Assembly (NCBI GenBank): GCA_031285565.1
Contig: JAITVY010000046.1
Span: 1-64,000, forward strand
Source: Tannerella sp.
Lineage (GTDB): Bacteria > Bacteroidota > Bacteroidia > Bacteroidales > Tannerellaceae
Length of the DNA stretch: 64,000 nucleotides
Reading direction: 5' to 3'
Shown here: positions 45,380 through 54,142 of the stretch, piece by piece
Numbering within the stretch: the first letter of the stretch is position 1
Layout: each line of letters begins with the position of its first letter
The notes under the pieces: generated by a model
What the model was told of the DNA's origin: nothing
Seen by the model: the letters and a program-made list of their open reading frames with translations, nothing else
Database searches by the model: none
Program-made: the position numbers and the translations under genes

Positions 45380-46597
45380 TTATTTTTTCTGGTTTCTGCT
45401 TGAGTAATTATCAAGAAAGTCGAATGGCTGGCTGAAATCAATCCATATTTCTTCCAATCCGTCTTTGTTGGGTTCTAAGTATAAAACATTATAATATCCT
45501 TCTTCAACTGATTGGCCTCGTAACGATAGACCATTAAAAAACAGATAGTCAAAGTTATGAGGCACAGCAGGTACAGCAATAATATGTATTGCAGTCTCTT
45601 TTAACAACCCATCGCCGGAATATGCCTGAGCAGTGAGAAGGCACTTTATTTTTCTGAGATTTCTTTCTGATTCATCCGGTTTATTTAAAGCATCGTATGC
45701 AACACTTTGATAATAGAGATATAAGCAGTTAAATGGTTCTGCTTTTATTGATTCATTGAATGATGAAACTAATTCTTCCCATTCTTCTTTTGTCGGATTT
45801 TCTTTTTTTAATATGTCATCCATTTGTTTTGGATCGTGTACAGACAAAGCTGGTGAGTAATCTTTATCGAATACATAACCATAATACAAATGATGGACTT
45901 CTTCTTTCGTCATAGTACTGTCTCCTTGTTGAAACCTATCCCATAGTTTAGCGTAGTATAAGTTGGATCGTTTGTTTTCTATATTCAACTTTATCTGCTT
46001 ATAATCAGGTCTTAAAAAGGGATCTTTCCATAAAAGGCTATCATTGTCGAAAAATTCCCGGGCCAAAGAATCACCCAATTGTGCTGCCCTCATTATATGT
46101 GCCTTTGAATGAATATAATTACTCTTCTCTGCATATAAAAATCCCAGTCGATAATGTGCTTCAGATGAATTTGGATTTTGCTTTAGCTTAAAGCCTTTCT
46201 TAAACATTTCTATTGCTTTATCATAATCCTTTACTTCCTCATAAATATTACCCAAAGAAAAATATGTAATTTCAATTGTATCGTTTTTTGCTATTGCTTT
46301 ATTATAGTATTCTATCGACTTATCAAATTCAAGAATACAAGAATACGCAACTCCTAAATTAAAATAGGCCTCAAAGTAATTACTGTCTGCTTCAATGGCT
46401 TTTTGATAGCATTCTATAGCCTTGTTGTAGTCATCACTATCGAGCGCTTCATTACCGAGTTTTTTCCATTCTTCTGCTGTTGATAATGAATTGAGAGGAA
46501 TAGAGTCTGTTTTAATTGGTTGATTTTCTTTCTTTTGGGAACAGGCGGCTAATGTTGTCGCCCACCAAATGAAAAACATAATGTATTTATACTTCAT
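45380..46597 (-). CDS. TPR lipoprotein with DUF4919-like C-terminal domain
   Basis: 405 residues with a lipobox (TTLAAC, Cys19). TPRs cover about 40-190 (LGNEALDSDDYNKAIECYQKAIEADSNYFEAYFNLGVAYSC). The C-terminal half (LYYAKLWDRFQQGDSTMTKEEVHHLYYGYVF) resembles the Bacteroidetes DUF4919 domain. The role is unknown, probably protein contacts in the periplasm. It lies upstream of the sugar operon on the same strand with a 244-base gap, so it is probably a separate unit. The right edge abuts a MITE-like element. Confidence 0.78.
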   Translation of the reverse strand: MKYKYIMFFIWWATTLAACSQKKENQPIKTDSIPLNSLSTAEEWKKLGNEALDSDDYNKAIECYQKAIEADSNYFEAYFNLGVAYSCILEFDKSIEYYNKAIAKNDTIEITYFSLGNIYEEVKDYDKAIEMFKKGFKLKQNPNSSEAHYRLGFLYAEKSNYIHSKAHIMRAAQLGDSLAREFFDNDSLLWKDPFLRPDYKQIKLNIENKRSNLYYAKLWDRFQQGDSTMTKEEVHHLYYGYVFDKDYSPALSVHDPKQMDDILKKENPTKEEWEELVSSFNESIKAEPFNCLYLYYQSVAYDALNKPDESERNLRKIKCLLTAQAYSGDGLLKETAIHIIAVPAVPHNFDYLFFNGLSLRGQSVEEGYYNVLYLEPNKDGLEEIWIDFSQPFDFLDNYSSRNQKK

Positions 46598-46616
46598 ATC
46601 TTTGTGTTAGCTACTT

Positions 46617-46870
46617 AGAAACCGTCTTGAATTTTATGAAATTAATTTTTATGATCTGTATCAGGCTAAATCAACTTTCTTTTTCATTAGTCGTTTTGCG
46701 TGACTCGGCATAATCCGAACAAGTTCGGCTTCTGCACTCGCTACTTAAAACGTTCGCTTATCTGCCCCTCTGCTTTTAATCACATAGCTCGCTATGCTCA
46801 TAAAACCAGATGCACAGCTAAACAAAAAATAATGTCAATTTACCTCTGAATAAAATTCAAAACAGTTTCT
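46617..46870. mobile_element. MITE-like element, about 254 bp
   Basis: Terminal inverted repeats of 21 bp: AGAAACCGTCTTGAATTTTA plus T (46617-46637) and the complement of AGAAACTGTTTTGAATTTTA plus T (46850-46870), with two mismatches. The interior has no ORF but contains two hairpins, CCGAAC-AA-GTTCGG and CATAGC-TC-GCTATG. A third copy of the terminal repeat stands alone at 52089. No transposase is nearby, so the element would have been moved in trans. A target duplication was not certain. Confidence 0.65.
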
Positions 46871-46883
46871 TAAAATGTGAGTA

Positions 46884-47669
46884 CTAAATGTAAATTTCAC
46901 CGGAAAGGTATAACTTGCATTGCCCGCTTATTTCGACCCGGTCATCTAGGTTTTTGCATATCAGAAAACCGGTACGTTCGGATAATTGCATTGCTGTAAG
47001 TTCCTTTTTATTTAGTATGCCAGACCAGTATGGAGTTAATGTGGTATGTGCCGACCCGGTAACCGGATCTTCATTGACACCGACTCTGGGGGCGAAAAAG
47101 CGTGAGACAAAGTCGTTTTTTTCTCCTTTAGATGAAACGATTATGCCTCGTGCATCCAGTTTGGAGATTATGTTTAAATCCGGTTTTAAAGACCTTATTT
47201 CATTTTCGTTATCATATATGAGCAAGTAATCTGTTTTGCCTTTGAATGCCAAATGGGGCTTTATATTGAAACCGTTTGTAATTTCGCTTGTCAATTCTAT
47301 ACTTTGCAATGTATCTGCCGGAAAATTAAGGGTGAAATATTGATTGTTTTTAGTTACGGTTAACAAGCCGCTTCTGTGTGAGTAAAGCCGGATTTCATTT
47401 CCCGGATGATTTTCAATATCAAAAAGAACGAATGCTGTTGCGAGCGTGGCATGTCCACATAGATCAACCTCGACCGCGGGAGTAAACCATCTTATTTCGT
47501 ATTGAGTATCTTTTTTTACATAGAAAGCAGTCTCCGCAAGGTTGTTCTCCGTTGCTATTTGTTGCATGGTTTCATTACTCAGCCATTTTTCCAATGGACA
47601 AACGGCAGCAGGATTACCTGAAAATAACTTGTCGGCAAAAGCGTCAACCTGATATATTTTTTGTTTCAT
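46884..47669 (-). CDS. PhzF-family isomerase/epimerase
   Basis: 261 residues of the PhzF fold (diaminopimelate-epimerase-like). Visible motifs: QVDAFADKLFSGNPAAVCPL at the N-terminus, the catalytic glutamate in NNLAETAF (about 46), VDLCGHATLATA and EDPVTGSAHTTLTPYW. Known members isomerise small acids, as in phenazine synthesis, but most are uncharacterised. There are no biosynthetic neighbours. A TATCTTTG-like -7 box is approximated by CAAAAGTA at 47693-47700 on the + strand. Confidence 0.88.
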   Translation of the reverse strand: MKQKIYQVDAFADKLFSGNPAAVCPLEKWLSNETMQQIATENNLAETAFYVKKDTQYEIRWFTPAVEVDLCGHATLATAFVLFDIENHPGNEIRLYSHRSGLLTVTKNNQYFTLNFPADTLQSIELTSEITNGFNIKPHLAFKGKTDYLLIYDNENEIRSLKPDLNIISKLDARGIIVSSKGEKNDFVSRFFAPRVGVNEDPVTGSAHTTLTPYWSGILNKKELTAMQLSERTGFLICKNLDDRVEISGQCKLYLSGEIYI

Positions 47670-47719
47670 GGATCATTGTTTTGTTTACGTAACAAAAGTA
47701 TATATAAATGGGACAATTA

Positions 47720-48490
47720 TTATTCTATAGTTACTACTTTGTCAAATCGTGAATCCATACAGGCGCTAAGGTCGGTAGTGACAAATTTACCATTCAGAAA
47801 CAAGCTGAATATGGTTGCAGGAGTAGGGGCTGCTTGTGCCTGCTCCATTGTTTCCAGTTTAATTATTTTCAACGGGAGGTTTCTTTTTTGAACGGTTTCC
47901 GGTAGTGAATTGGTGATATGATATTCGGTAAACGGACAACGATTGGAATAGTATACAACCAATCCGTCTTTATCAGGAATTTCACCGTTTAATACCTGCT
48001 TTCTGAAAGATGGATCCGGAGCATCCGGATTGATTTTCTTTACTAACAGGCTAAAGCCGTAAGGTAGCGCTTGAATGGTTTCAAATCCCTGGCGTAAAAG
48101 CCATTTTGTATCACTCATAAAATGAAACTTTTTTGTTCCGACTATTGTTACCAGTCCATCTTTCCCTTGCTGTTTTGCATCATCGAACGCTGATTGTAAT
48201 AATGCTTTGGCATATCCTTTTCCTTTATACTGGCCTGACACCCAAAAGCAATTTATCATCAGGTAATTCGGAGCGTCGACCGGAACCCATGCTTTTTCAG
48301 CAGGGACGTATTCAATAAAGACTTTTGCGCGTTCGTCCAACCGTCTGAAAACATATCCGTTGTCAAATTCCTTTTTTAGCCATTCTTTCTTTAGCTCGTA
48401 GCTTTCTTTGCATTTTTTATAGGAAAAAGCACAGCATATATGTTCTTTTCCTATGTTTTCTTTTGTAAGGGTTATGAATTTAGCTTCCAT
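47720..48490 (-). CDS. GNAT acetyltransferase with YoaP-like C-terminal domain
   Basis: 256 residues. The N-terminal GNAT domain (1-155) has the acetyl-CoA loop VSGQYKGKGYAKALLQ. The C-terminal domain (about 165-256; VVYYSNRCPFTEYHITNSLPETVQKRNLPLKII) resembles the YoaP domain. The acceptor is unknown. The C-terminal segment also contains Cys and thioredoxin-like features (SNRCPF). It lies in a run of singletons on the - strand, 50 bases upstream of phzF. Confidence 0.78.
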   Translation of the reverse strand: MEAKFITLTKENIGKEHICCAFSYKKCKESYELKKEWLKKEFDNGYVFRRLDERAKVFIEYVPAEKAWVPVDAPNYLMINCFWVSGQYKGKGYAKALLQSAFDDAKQQGKDGLVTIVGTKKFHFMSDTKWLLRQGFETIQALPYGFSLLVKKINPDAPDPSFRKQVLNGEIPDKDGLVVYYSNRCPFTEYHITNSLPETVQKRNLPLKIIKLETMEQAQAAPTPATIFSLFLNGKFVTTDLSACMDSRFDKVVTIE

Positions 48491-48580
48491 ATGATTATTT
48501 ATTTGTTGAGTCGTTAAATCGTTTAAGTGTTGAGTTGTTTAATCGTTAAGCCACTCATTGGTATGCTTCGTTTTGTAAGT

Positions 48581-49450
48581 TCAGAATAATGATTGTTGTT
48601 TATATTGTGAGGGCTGGTAAAACTGCATGCTGGTTTTTATCCCTAGTCTGGCAGATAAATCCATGAATGTTTCGGTTAGCTCTTTGTGCCTGAATGATAA
48701 ACACTCGTAGCGCTCGCCAAAATATGTTTTGTATTTTTCTTTGATACCGGGGAATTTATCATCCAGGGCTGTATAGAAATAATCGCGGGAACCTTTCCGT
48801 AAAGTTACGCCGAACATTGGCAGTATGTATGATGCTCCCGAATCTTTTGCTTTCTGCAAAAGAAGCCGGATGTTTTCTTTTGTGTCATTAATAAAAGGTA
48901 ATATGGGCATGAGGGTTATTCCTGTATAGATTCCGTTTTTAGCCAATTGCTCCATAGCCTTGAATCTTTCGGACGATTGGGGTGCATTGGGTTCAATTAA
49001 TTTTGATAGGTGATCATCGGCTGATGTAATTGTAAAGCTGACTGCTGCATATGTTTTTGAAATCTCCTGTAGTATTTCTTTGTCACGTACTACCAGATCG
49101 CTTTTTGTAATGATATGAACGGGAAACCTTTCGGATGCAATGGTTTGTAAAGCGCTTTGGGTTAATTTCAGTTCTTTTTCGACCGGCATATATGGGTCGT
49201 TCATAGAACCTGTGCCAATGGTTGCCCTATTTCTCTTTTTAGAATGCAGTTCTTTTGCTAATAATTCTAAAGCATTTGATTTTACAGAGATGGTTGCAAT
49301 ATTCTTTATCCCATAGCATTCGCTTCGGGTGTCGCAATATATGCAGGCATGCTGGCAACCCCGGTACAGGTTCATATTGTAAGTAAGACCGAACCAGTTA
49401 TCCTGTCCCCTAAGTTTAGAAAGAATTGATTTTGCTTCTATATATTGCAT
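48581..49450 (-). CDS. SPL-like radical SAM protein
   Basis: 289 residues with a radical-SAM iron-sulfur motif CQHACIYCD (CxxxCxxC) at about 32-39 and a (beta/alpha) barrel. The start matches the family related to spore photoproduct lyase and Rv2578c-like proteins (NMNLYRGCQHACIYCDTRSECYG). The organism type does not sporulate, so a spore repair role is unlikely; a different DNA-repair or modification role is possible. The GNAT-YoaP gene is downstream on the same strand. Confidence 0.88.
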   Translation of the reverse strand: MQYIEAKSILSKLRGQDNWFGLTYNMNLYRGCQHACIYCDTRSECYGIKNIATISVKSNALELLAKELHSKKRNRATIGTGSMNDPYMPVEKELKLTQSALQTIASERFPVHIITKSDLVVRDKEILQEISKTYAAVSFTITSADDHLSKLIEPNAPQSSERFKAMEQLAKNGIYTGITLMPILPFINDTKENIRLLLQKAKDSGASYILPMFGVTLRKGSRDYFYTALDDKFPGIKEKYKTYFGERYECLSFRHKELTETFMDLSARLGIKTSMQFYQPSQYKQQSLF

Positions 49451-49470
49451 ATTTTATATATGTAAATTAG

Positions 49471-49490
49471 AGACGTAGTGCACTGCGTCT
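49471..49490. repeat. 20-bp palindrome upstream of the radical SAM gene
   Basis: agacgtagtgcactgcgtct is self-complementary except for one pair of positions. It sits 21 bases before the start codon on the - strand. It could be an operator or a small dispersed palindrome; this cannot be decided here. Confidence 0.45.
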
Positions 49491-49578
49491 GTACTTAATG
49501 TATTATAAGGCATAACTCTGTATATTATGAATTTTATATCTATTTGGTGTATTGTAAAATATATATTGTTTCAATTAA

Positions 49579-50427
49579 TTATTTTATTGGTATAAAAATT
49601 TTTGTAAGTAATTCTTCTTCATTTGTGTTATGAGGACTGTTCAGGTATTCTTCAAAAGCCAAACTGTGACGTATGGTATAATCGAGATTTATACTTATAT
49701 TGTTATAGAGTTCTTGCAGACCGGAATAACTCCCTTCCAGTATATAAACGGCATATTTTCCTTTCTTTATTTGTATAGTACCAAATTCTCCGGAAGGAGC
49801 AATTTTATTTTGTACGGATGCGCATGCATAAAAGCGGCATTGGCGTGATTGGGTAACATTGGGATCATCGAAACTAATACCAATGAAACGAGTCGTTTTT
49901 GATAGTGCCTCTTTTTCTTTCAGGAAGCGTATGAGTTTGTTCCATGCTGATTTATATGGGTCTTCTTCTCCGTATGTACCGATGATTCGTATATAGACCA
50001 ATTCCAGTCCGTCTTCTTCATGAATTTCGGGGGATAGATGACTTTGCCTGTTACCACTGCTTTTTACGGCGCTTTCCAGCCGCAACTGTAGTTCGTCTTT
50101 ATATACTTTGGGAGAAATGCCGAACTGCTTTTTGAATGCTTTTGAAAATGATTGTGCGTTGTCATACCCAACCATTTCGGCCAGTTTCGTCAAACTCATT
50201 TCTTCTGTCTGCATATATAAAACCGCACGTTCCACGCGTTGCCTGGCAATATACGAATACAGGGATTCATTTAGGAATGAGCGCATAATCCGGAGTAATT
50301 GTCGTTGGGAAACATTTATATTGTCTGCAATTACAGCCAGATTTAAGGGATTATGAAGATGAGAACTGATGTAATCGATTACATAATTCGCCTTTTGCCG
50401 GTATATATTTGTCGTATCTTGTCGCAT
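49579..50427 (-). CDS. AraC-type HTH regulator with GyrI-like effector domain
   Basis: 282 residues. The N-terminal AraC double HTH (about 10-112) has LAVIADNINVSQRQLLRIMRSFLNES and LTKLAEMVGYDNAQSFSKAFKKQFGISPKVYK. The C-terminal GyrI-like small-molecule binding domain (about 135-282) has LVYIRIIGTYGE and GKYAVYILEGSYSGLQELYN. This order matches Rob/SoxS-like multidrug regulators. A -7-like TATCTTTG lies 18-25 bases upstream. It is divergent from the HAD gene. Confidence 0.9.
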   Translation of the reverse strand: MRQDTTNIYRQKANYVIDYISSHLHNPLNLAVIADNINVSQRQLLRIMRSFLNESLYSYIARQRVERAVLYMQTEEMSLTKLAEMVGYDNAQSFSKAFKKQFGISPKVYKDELQLRLESAVKSSGNRQSHLSPEIHEEDGLELVYIRIIGTYGEEDPYKSAWNKLIRFLKEKEALSKTTRFIGISFDDPNVTQSRQCRFYACASVQNKIAPSGEFGTIQIKKGKYAVYILEGSYSGLQELYNNISINLDYTIRHSLAFEEYLNSPHNTNEEELLTKIFIPIK

Positions 50428-50550
50428 GTCGTATTTTATATATGCAAAGATACAAACAGTCTGTATGCTTTATGTTGTCCGATCCAGCCAAATTTGGTGG
50501 GAATGTGTGGTAAGCTTTCACTATCTTTGTGTTTCGATATAACAAGATTT

Positions 50551-51372
50551 ATGAATATGAAAATAGAATCCTATTCTTTTCCCAACAAAGTAAAATCTGT
50601 TATTTGTTCGGATCTGGATGAAACTTTTCTTCCTTTTGCTGACGAGCATAAACCATATAGCGGGATTGCCGGACTTGAGCAATATTTATCGGATAATATC
50701 GAGAGTAAATCGATGATATTCGGGTGGATAACTGGAAGTAATTTGTCGTCGGTTTTGCGAAAAACGAAAGGGTATATTACACGCTATCCTCATTTTGTAG
50801 CCAGTAGTCTGGGCACGGAATTTCATTGGATCATCAATAATGAGATAAAAGAGTCTGATTCGTGGAGAAACAGGATTGTGGCATCCGGATATGAGCATTC
50901 GAATGTGGATTTAATTGTTGCGGAATTGGAGAAGCAGGATATTTATCTGGAAAAAGAGGACGATGATTATCAGGGTATATATAAGTCGACTTACTATTAT
51001 CATATAAATGGAGATACGGCTGCTGATTTTCTTTTGATGGAAAAACTGGCTGCTGAATATCATGTAAAAGTTTTGTTTAATAAGTGCACTCTCAGAGCGG
51101 GTGATCCTGAGAATTGTTATGATATTGAATTTATGCCTCACGGTTGTGGAAAAGGGGAAGTGGTAGATTTTCTGATAAAAGAATTGGATGTGAGTCCGGA
51201 AAACGTTTATTGTTTCGGGGACAGCTTTAATGATTTTTCGATGTTTGCACGAACCAAGAATGCTTTTCTTGTCGGGAATGCTGATCCTGAAGCAAAACGA
51301 CAGCATCCACAGGTGTTGGAAAAAGAGTATTGCTACGGCATCAGAAGTAAATTAGAGGAGCTACTTAACTAA
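50551..51372 (+). CDS. HAD-family phosphatase, sucrose-phosphatase-like
   Basis: 273 residues from the chosen start (MNMKIESYSFPN); the longer ORF from 50353 would overlap the divergent regulator. HAD motifs: motif I SDLDETFL, motif II ITGSNLSS, Lys region, and motif IV FGDSFNDFSMF. The cap resembles Cof/S6PP-type HAD-IIB phosphatases that dephosphorylate sugar phosphates. A TATCTTTG at 50522-50529 sits just upstream. The substrate is unknown. Confidence 0.85.
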   Translation: MNMKIESYSFPNKVKSVICSDLDETFLPFADEHKPYSGIAGLEQYLSDNIESKSMIFGWITGSNLSSVLRKTKGYITRYPHFVASSLGTEFHWIINNEIKESDSWRNRIVASGYEHSNVDLIVAELEKQDIYLEKEDDDYQGIYKSTYYYHINGDTAADFLLMEKLAAEYHVKVLFNKCTLRAGDPENCYDIEFMPHGCGKGEVVDFLIKELDVSPENVYCFGDSFNDFSMFARTKNAFLVGNADPEAKRQHPQVLEKEYCYGIRSKLEELLN

Positions 51373-51529
51373 TTGTCAATTATTAATCCCAATCAGTAGT
51401 TAAAGAAGTTATCATTGCTTTACGCTACGCTAAGCGATCTTCGATTCGCTACGCTCGTTCGTAGTCAAGGAATTAAGAATAATGCAAATGCATTTCTACT
51501 TAACTACAAAGTTGCGAAACAACTGATAA

Positions 51530-52021
51530 CTACTTGACATCTTTGACTACTGATTTGCATAATTCATGGATTTCGTTTATGTGCAGATTTAGATGTGACA
51601 GATATCCTTCAATCATATCCTGTAGGGTAACTTTTGTTCCCTCAAAGTCATGCCAGTAATTATTCAGTTTGGTAATGTCAACTGTTTTTATGATATGTAT
51701 TATATGTAGGTTGAAAAATTTCCATAATTGAATCAGGTCATTCCAATCTGCGTTTTGATAATCTTGTAGCGCTATCCAAAGATCATTATCCTGCCTGTAA
51801 TCAGGAAATTCTAATACCTCATTGTATTGCAACCGTACCATCCGTTGATGATTATTTGATGCAGAATCAATCAGGTGCCCTAAAATCTGCCTGATTGACC
51901 GGTTTTGCACATTGTATCGTGCAGATATCGTTTGCTGATCTAATGACTTCAGAAAGTCTTCCTCTGTATTTATTACTTGCAGGATACCTTTTGTTATATG
52001 AGAAAAATTAATGTTTGCCAT
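51530..52021 (-). CDS. DinB-like four-helix protein
   Basis: 163 residues from MANINFSH; the track start 16 codons upstream is rejected because the region between contains a TATCTTTG promoter box (52041-52048) and poor coding text. It shows DinB/YfiT-like helices with possible metal-binding histidines (ILGHLIDSASNNHQRM, LSHLNLHINEIHEL). The role in this family is often metal-dependent transferase or hydrolase, but no substrate can be named. It converges with the HAD gene. Confidence 0.8.
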   Translation of the reverse strand: MANINFSHITKGILQVINTEEDFLKSLDQQTISARYNVQNRSIRQILGHLIDSASNNHQRMVRLQYNEVLEFPDYRQDNDLWIALQDYQNADWNDLIQLWKFFNLHIIHIIKTVDITKLNNYWHDFEGTKVTLQDMIEGYLSHLNLHINEIHELCKSVVKDVK

Positions 52022-52088
52022 ATCTTTTGTTTTTGATATGCAAAGATAGATATCCCAATATAGAATCATTTGTAAAAAACTGACTTTA

Positions 52089-52108
52089 AGAAACTGTTTT
52101 GAATTTTA
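52089..52108. repeat. lone copy of the MITE terminal repeat
   Basis: AGAAACTGTTTTGAATTTTA here equals the reverse complement of the right end of the element at 46617-46870. No partner end is found within a few hundred bases, so it is a relic or a recombination end. Confidence 0.6.
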
Positions 52109-52122
52109 CAACCAATAATATT

Positions 52123-52947
52123 TTAGTAATTGATAAGATTTATCCTGCATTCGTTTGAAAAGAATGTCGAATGCGGTTTTCGTGAGGAAACATATTCAGT
52201 AGGTGTGCAGCCTGACATCGATTTGAAATCTTTTACTAAATGAGGTTGATCATAGAATCCGCTACTATACGCTAATTGGGCCATATCGATAGCAGGCATG
52301 TTTTGAAGTGAATGTAATGTTCTTTGAAAGCGGATAACTTTTATAAATTCTTTAGGGCTCATGCCTGTATATTTTGTGAACACTCTTTTGAAGTGCCTGT
52401 ATCCTAAACATGCCTTATCAGCAAGACCAGAAACAGTTATGCTGGTTTGCTCTTTTATTGATTGAATGGAATCAGAAATTCTATTGTAATTATAATCATT
52501 TGCATTACGGATTCTGTTAAGGAGAAAATGCTCAATCAACCGGATACATTCCGTAGTGTTTTCCTCGTTGGAAATCCTTGTTTTTAATTCATTTAAACCT
52601 GTATCCCGGATGGTGTCAATATCCAGATATTGATTATATACTTCGCTTGAGGGAAGTTTTAAAAAGGGAATTAAGCCCAGAGGATAAAAAATAATAGCAA
52701 TCATATCTATATTTCCTGAAAAAGATAAAGTCCCCGGAAAAGAAAGCTGACCTCTGATAAAGTTTTTGGGCTGTTTGTCTCCAGTTGAGAAATATAAATC
52801 ATTACCCCTATGAAATACAAGATGAATACAGCCGGATGGGATTGTCTGGATAGCATTTGAAACCGTACTATTTGTCTTTACGACCCAATAGTATTTAACA
52901 TATTGAGATAACGGAGGTGATGGGTATATGATGTTGCCGTTTTTCAA
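52123..52947 (-). CDS. AraC-family transcriptional regulator
   Basis: 274 residues. The N-terminal sensor domain of the DUF6597 type (PSPPLSQYVKYYWVVK, IQTIPSGCIHLVFH) is followed by an AraC HTH region (about 170-260; VSGLADKACLGYRHFKRVFTKYTGMSPKEFIKVIRFQRTL and MAQLAYSSGFYDQPHLVKDFKSMSGCTPTEY). No neighbouring operon points to its target. It may be autoregulated or control the DinB gene downstream, 101 bases away on the same strand. Confidence 0.87.
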   Translation of the reverse strand: MKNGNIIYPSPPLSQYVKYYWVVKTNSTVSNAIQTIPSGCIHLVFHRGNDLYFSTGDKQPKNFIRGQLSFPGTLSFSGNIDMIAIIFYPLGLIPFLKLPSSEVYNQYLDIDTIRDTGLNELKTRISNEENTTECIRLIEHFLLNRIRNANDYNYNRISDSIQSIKEQTSITVSGLADKACLGYRHFKRVFTKYTGMSPKEFIKVIRFQRTLHSLQNMPAIDMAQLAYSSGFYDQPHLVKDFKSMSGCTPTEYVSSRKPHSTFFSNECRINLINY

Positions 52948-53327
52948 GTTCTCTTATTTTTTTTGAGTAAGCCTGATGCAAAGATTATCAAAAAAAGCAG
53001 AAAAGGAGATTCTTCTATTGATCTACCTCGTTTGATTTAACGTTTTTTCGTATTGCATTCGCTCTAGTTTCGCTCTAGTTTCGTTCTGACTTCGCTCAAA
53101 GTTGGTTGAAAATCTAAATGAAACCTTAACAAACTATAATTTTCAATTAAGGGAAAGGAGAATGATGGACATGAAAGCTATCGTTATTCCGACTTTCAGG
53201 AATTGCTGAAAAATTAATAAGAAATATCATGTCAATGTAATGTGTCACATGGGGACTTCTATTACTACTTTATTTACAGGTTGGCATCGTTAACAGAAAA
53301 AGATTATGTATATTTGAAACAAGAAAT
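52948..53327. other. intergenic region with 11-bp tandem repeats
   Basis: 380 bases. Contains four head-to-tail 11-bp units, TTCGCTCTAGT twice, then ttcgttctgac and ttcgctcaaag (53058-53101). A half-copy of the dispersed palindrome (cgttattccgactttcagga) lies at 53182. TATATTTG at 53309-53316 is a -7 match for yraN but lacks a TTTG at the usual distance. No RNA gene was recognised. Confidence 0.6.
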
Positions 53328-53696
53328 ATGGCAGAGAAAAACGAAACCGGAAAAATAGGTGAAGCTGTAGCTTGTTCATACCTGAAGATTAACGGATATA
53401 CCATTCTACATACCAATTGGCGATATCGCCGGTACGAATTGGATATCGTAGCAACGAATGGAGAAGAACTTGTTGTTGTAGAAGTGAAGACACGCTCGGA
53501 ATCTTATCTGATTTATCCGGAAGAGTCGGTGAACCGGATTAAAATAAAACATATCGTATCTGCAACAGACGTATATATTCGTCGCTATAATATTGAGCTA
53601 CCGGTTCGTTTTGATATTATTTGTATGATTAAAAAAGATAATTCTTATACGGTTGAAAGGCATATTGAGGATGCTTTTTATGCGCCCATGAGATAG
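53328..53696 (+). CDS. yraN: YraN/UPF0102 family nuclease-like protein
   Basis: 122 residues. The fold is a PD-(D/E)XK nuclease: GEAVACSYLKINGYTILHTNWRYRRYELDIVATNGEELVVVEVKTRS shows the D...ExK site. The family is widespread and thought to act on DNA or in recombination repair, but the function is not settled. It opens the + strand housekeeping run. Confidence 0.88.
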   Translation: MAEKNETGKIGEAVACSYLKINGYTILHTNWRYRRYELDIVATNGEELVVVEVKTRSESYLIYPEESVNRIKIKHIVSATDVYIRRYNIELPVRFDIICMIKKDNSYTVERHIEDAFYAPMR

Positions 53697-53697
53697 C

Positions 53698-53723
53698 CCT
53701 AAGCTCCCCTTGGAGAGCTTAGG
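53698..53723. other. hairpin just after yraN
   Basis: CCTAAGCTC (53698-53706) and GAGCTTAGG (53715-53723) are perfect complements around CCCTTGGA. The hairpin begins two bases after the yraN stop and may be a weak terminator or mRNA stabiliser. There is no U-run. Confidence 0.6.
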
Positions 53724-53788
53724 AGAAAGGTAAAAGTAGAAAGGTAAAAGAAGAATACCAATGAGAATTGAAAATTAAAGCATAAAGT

Positions 53789-54142
53789 ATGAATGCAGAA
53801 GATATTCGTAATTATTGTTTGAGTTTGAGAAATACTACAGAGGAACTTCCGTTTGATGATGTATCCCTGGTTTTTAAGGTTGAAAACAAGATGTTTTTAT
53901 TGATAGCGTTGGATGCCCCGGATCCCAATATTGCCGTGAAATGTGATCCTGAAAAAGCAGAACAGCTTCGTGACCGTTACTCGGCTGTAGAACCGGCTTA
54001 TCATTTTAATAAGAAATATTGGAATAATATTTATTTGAACCGGGATATGCCGGCTGATGAAATAAAGTACTGGATTGATCATTCATACGAAGAAGTTATC
54101 CGTAAATTACCTAAGAAAGTCAGAGAACAATATGGTTTCTAA
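53789..54142 (+). CDS. MmcQ/YjbR-family DNA-binding-like protein
   Basis: 117 residues with the MmcQ/YjbR layout: NAEDIRNYCLSLRNTTEELPFDDVSLVFKVENKMFLLI at the start and KYWNNIYLNRDMPADEIKYWIDHSYEEVIRKLPK at the end. The fold is CyaY-like, and the function is unproven. It overlaps the birA start by 11 bases (54132), which indicates translational coupling. Confidence 0.85.
   Translation: MNAEDIRNYCLSLRNTTEELPFDDVSLVFKVENKMFLLIALDAPDPNIAVKCDPEKAEQLRDRYSAVEPAYHFNKKYWNNIYLNRDMPADEIKYWIDHSYEEVIRKLPKKVREQYGF

Noticed and set aside
46598-46883. tRNA or small RNA gene suggested by GC-richer hairpins
   Set aside because: No cloverleaf or known RNA signature; the paired ends point to a MITE-like element instead.
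48581-49450. Spore photoproduct lyase proper
   Set aside because: The radical-SAM motif fits the wider family, but Bacteroidales do not form spores, so the exact name would be misleading.
50353-50550. 66-codon N-terminal extension of the HAD phosphatase
   Set aside because: It overlaps the divergent AraC-type gene and has no HAD motif; a -7 box at 50522 lies within it.
52022-52069. Longer start for the DinB-like protein
   Set aside because: The extra residues overlap a TATCTTTG box and the family fold begins at MANINFSH.
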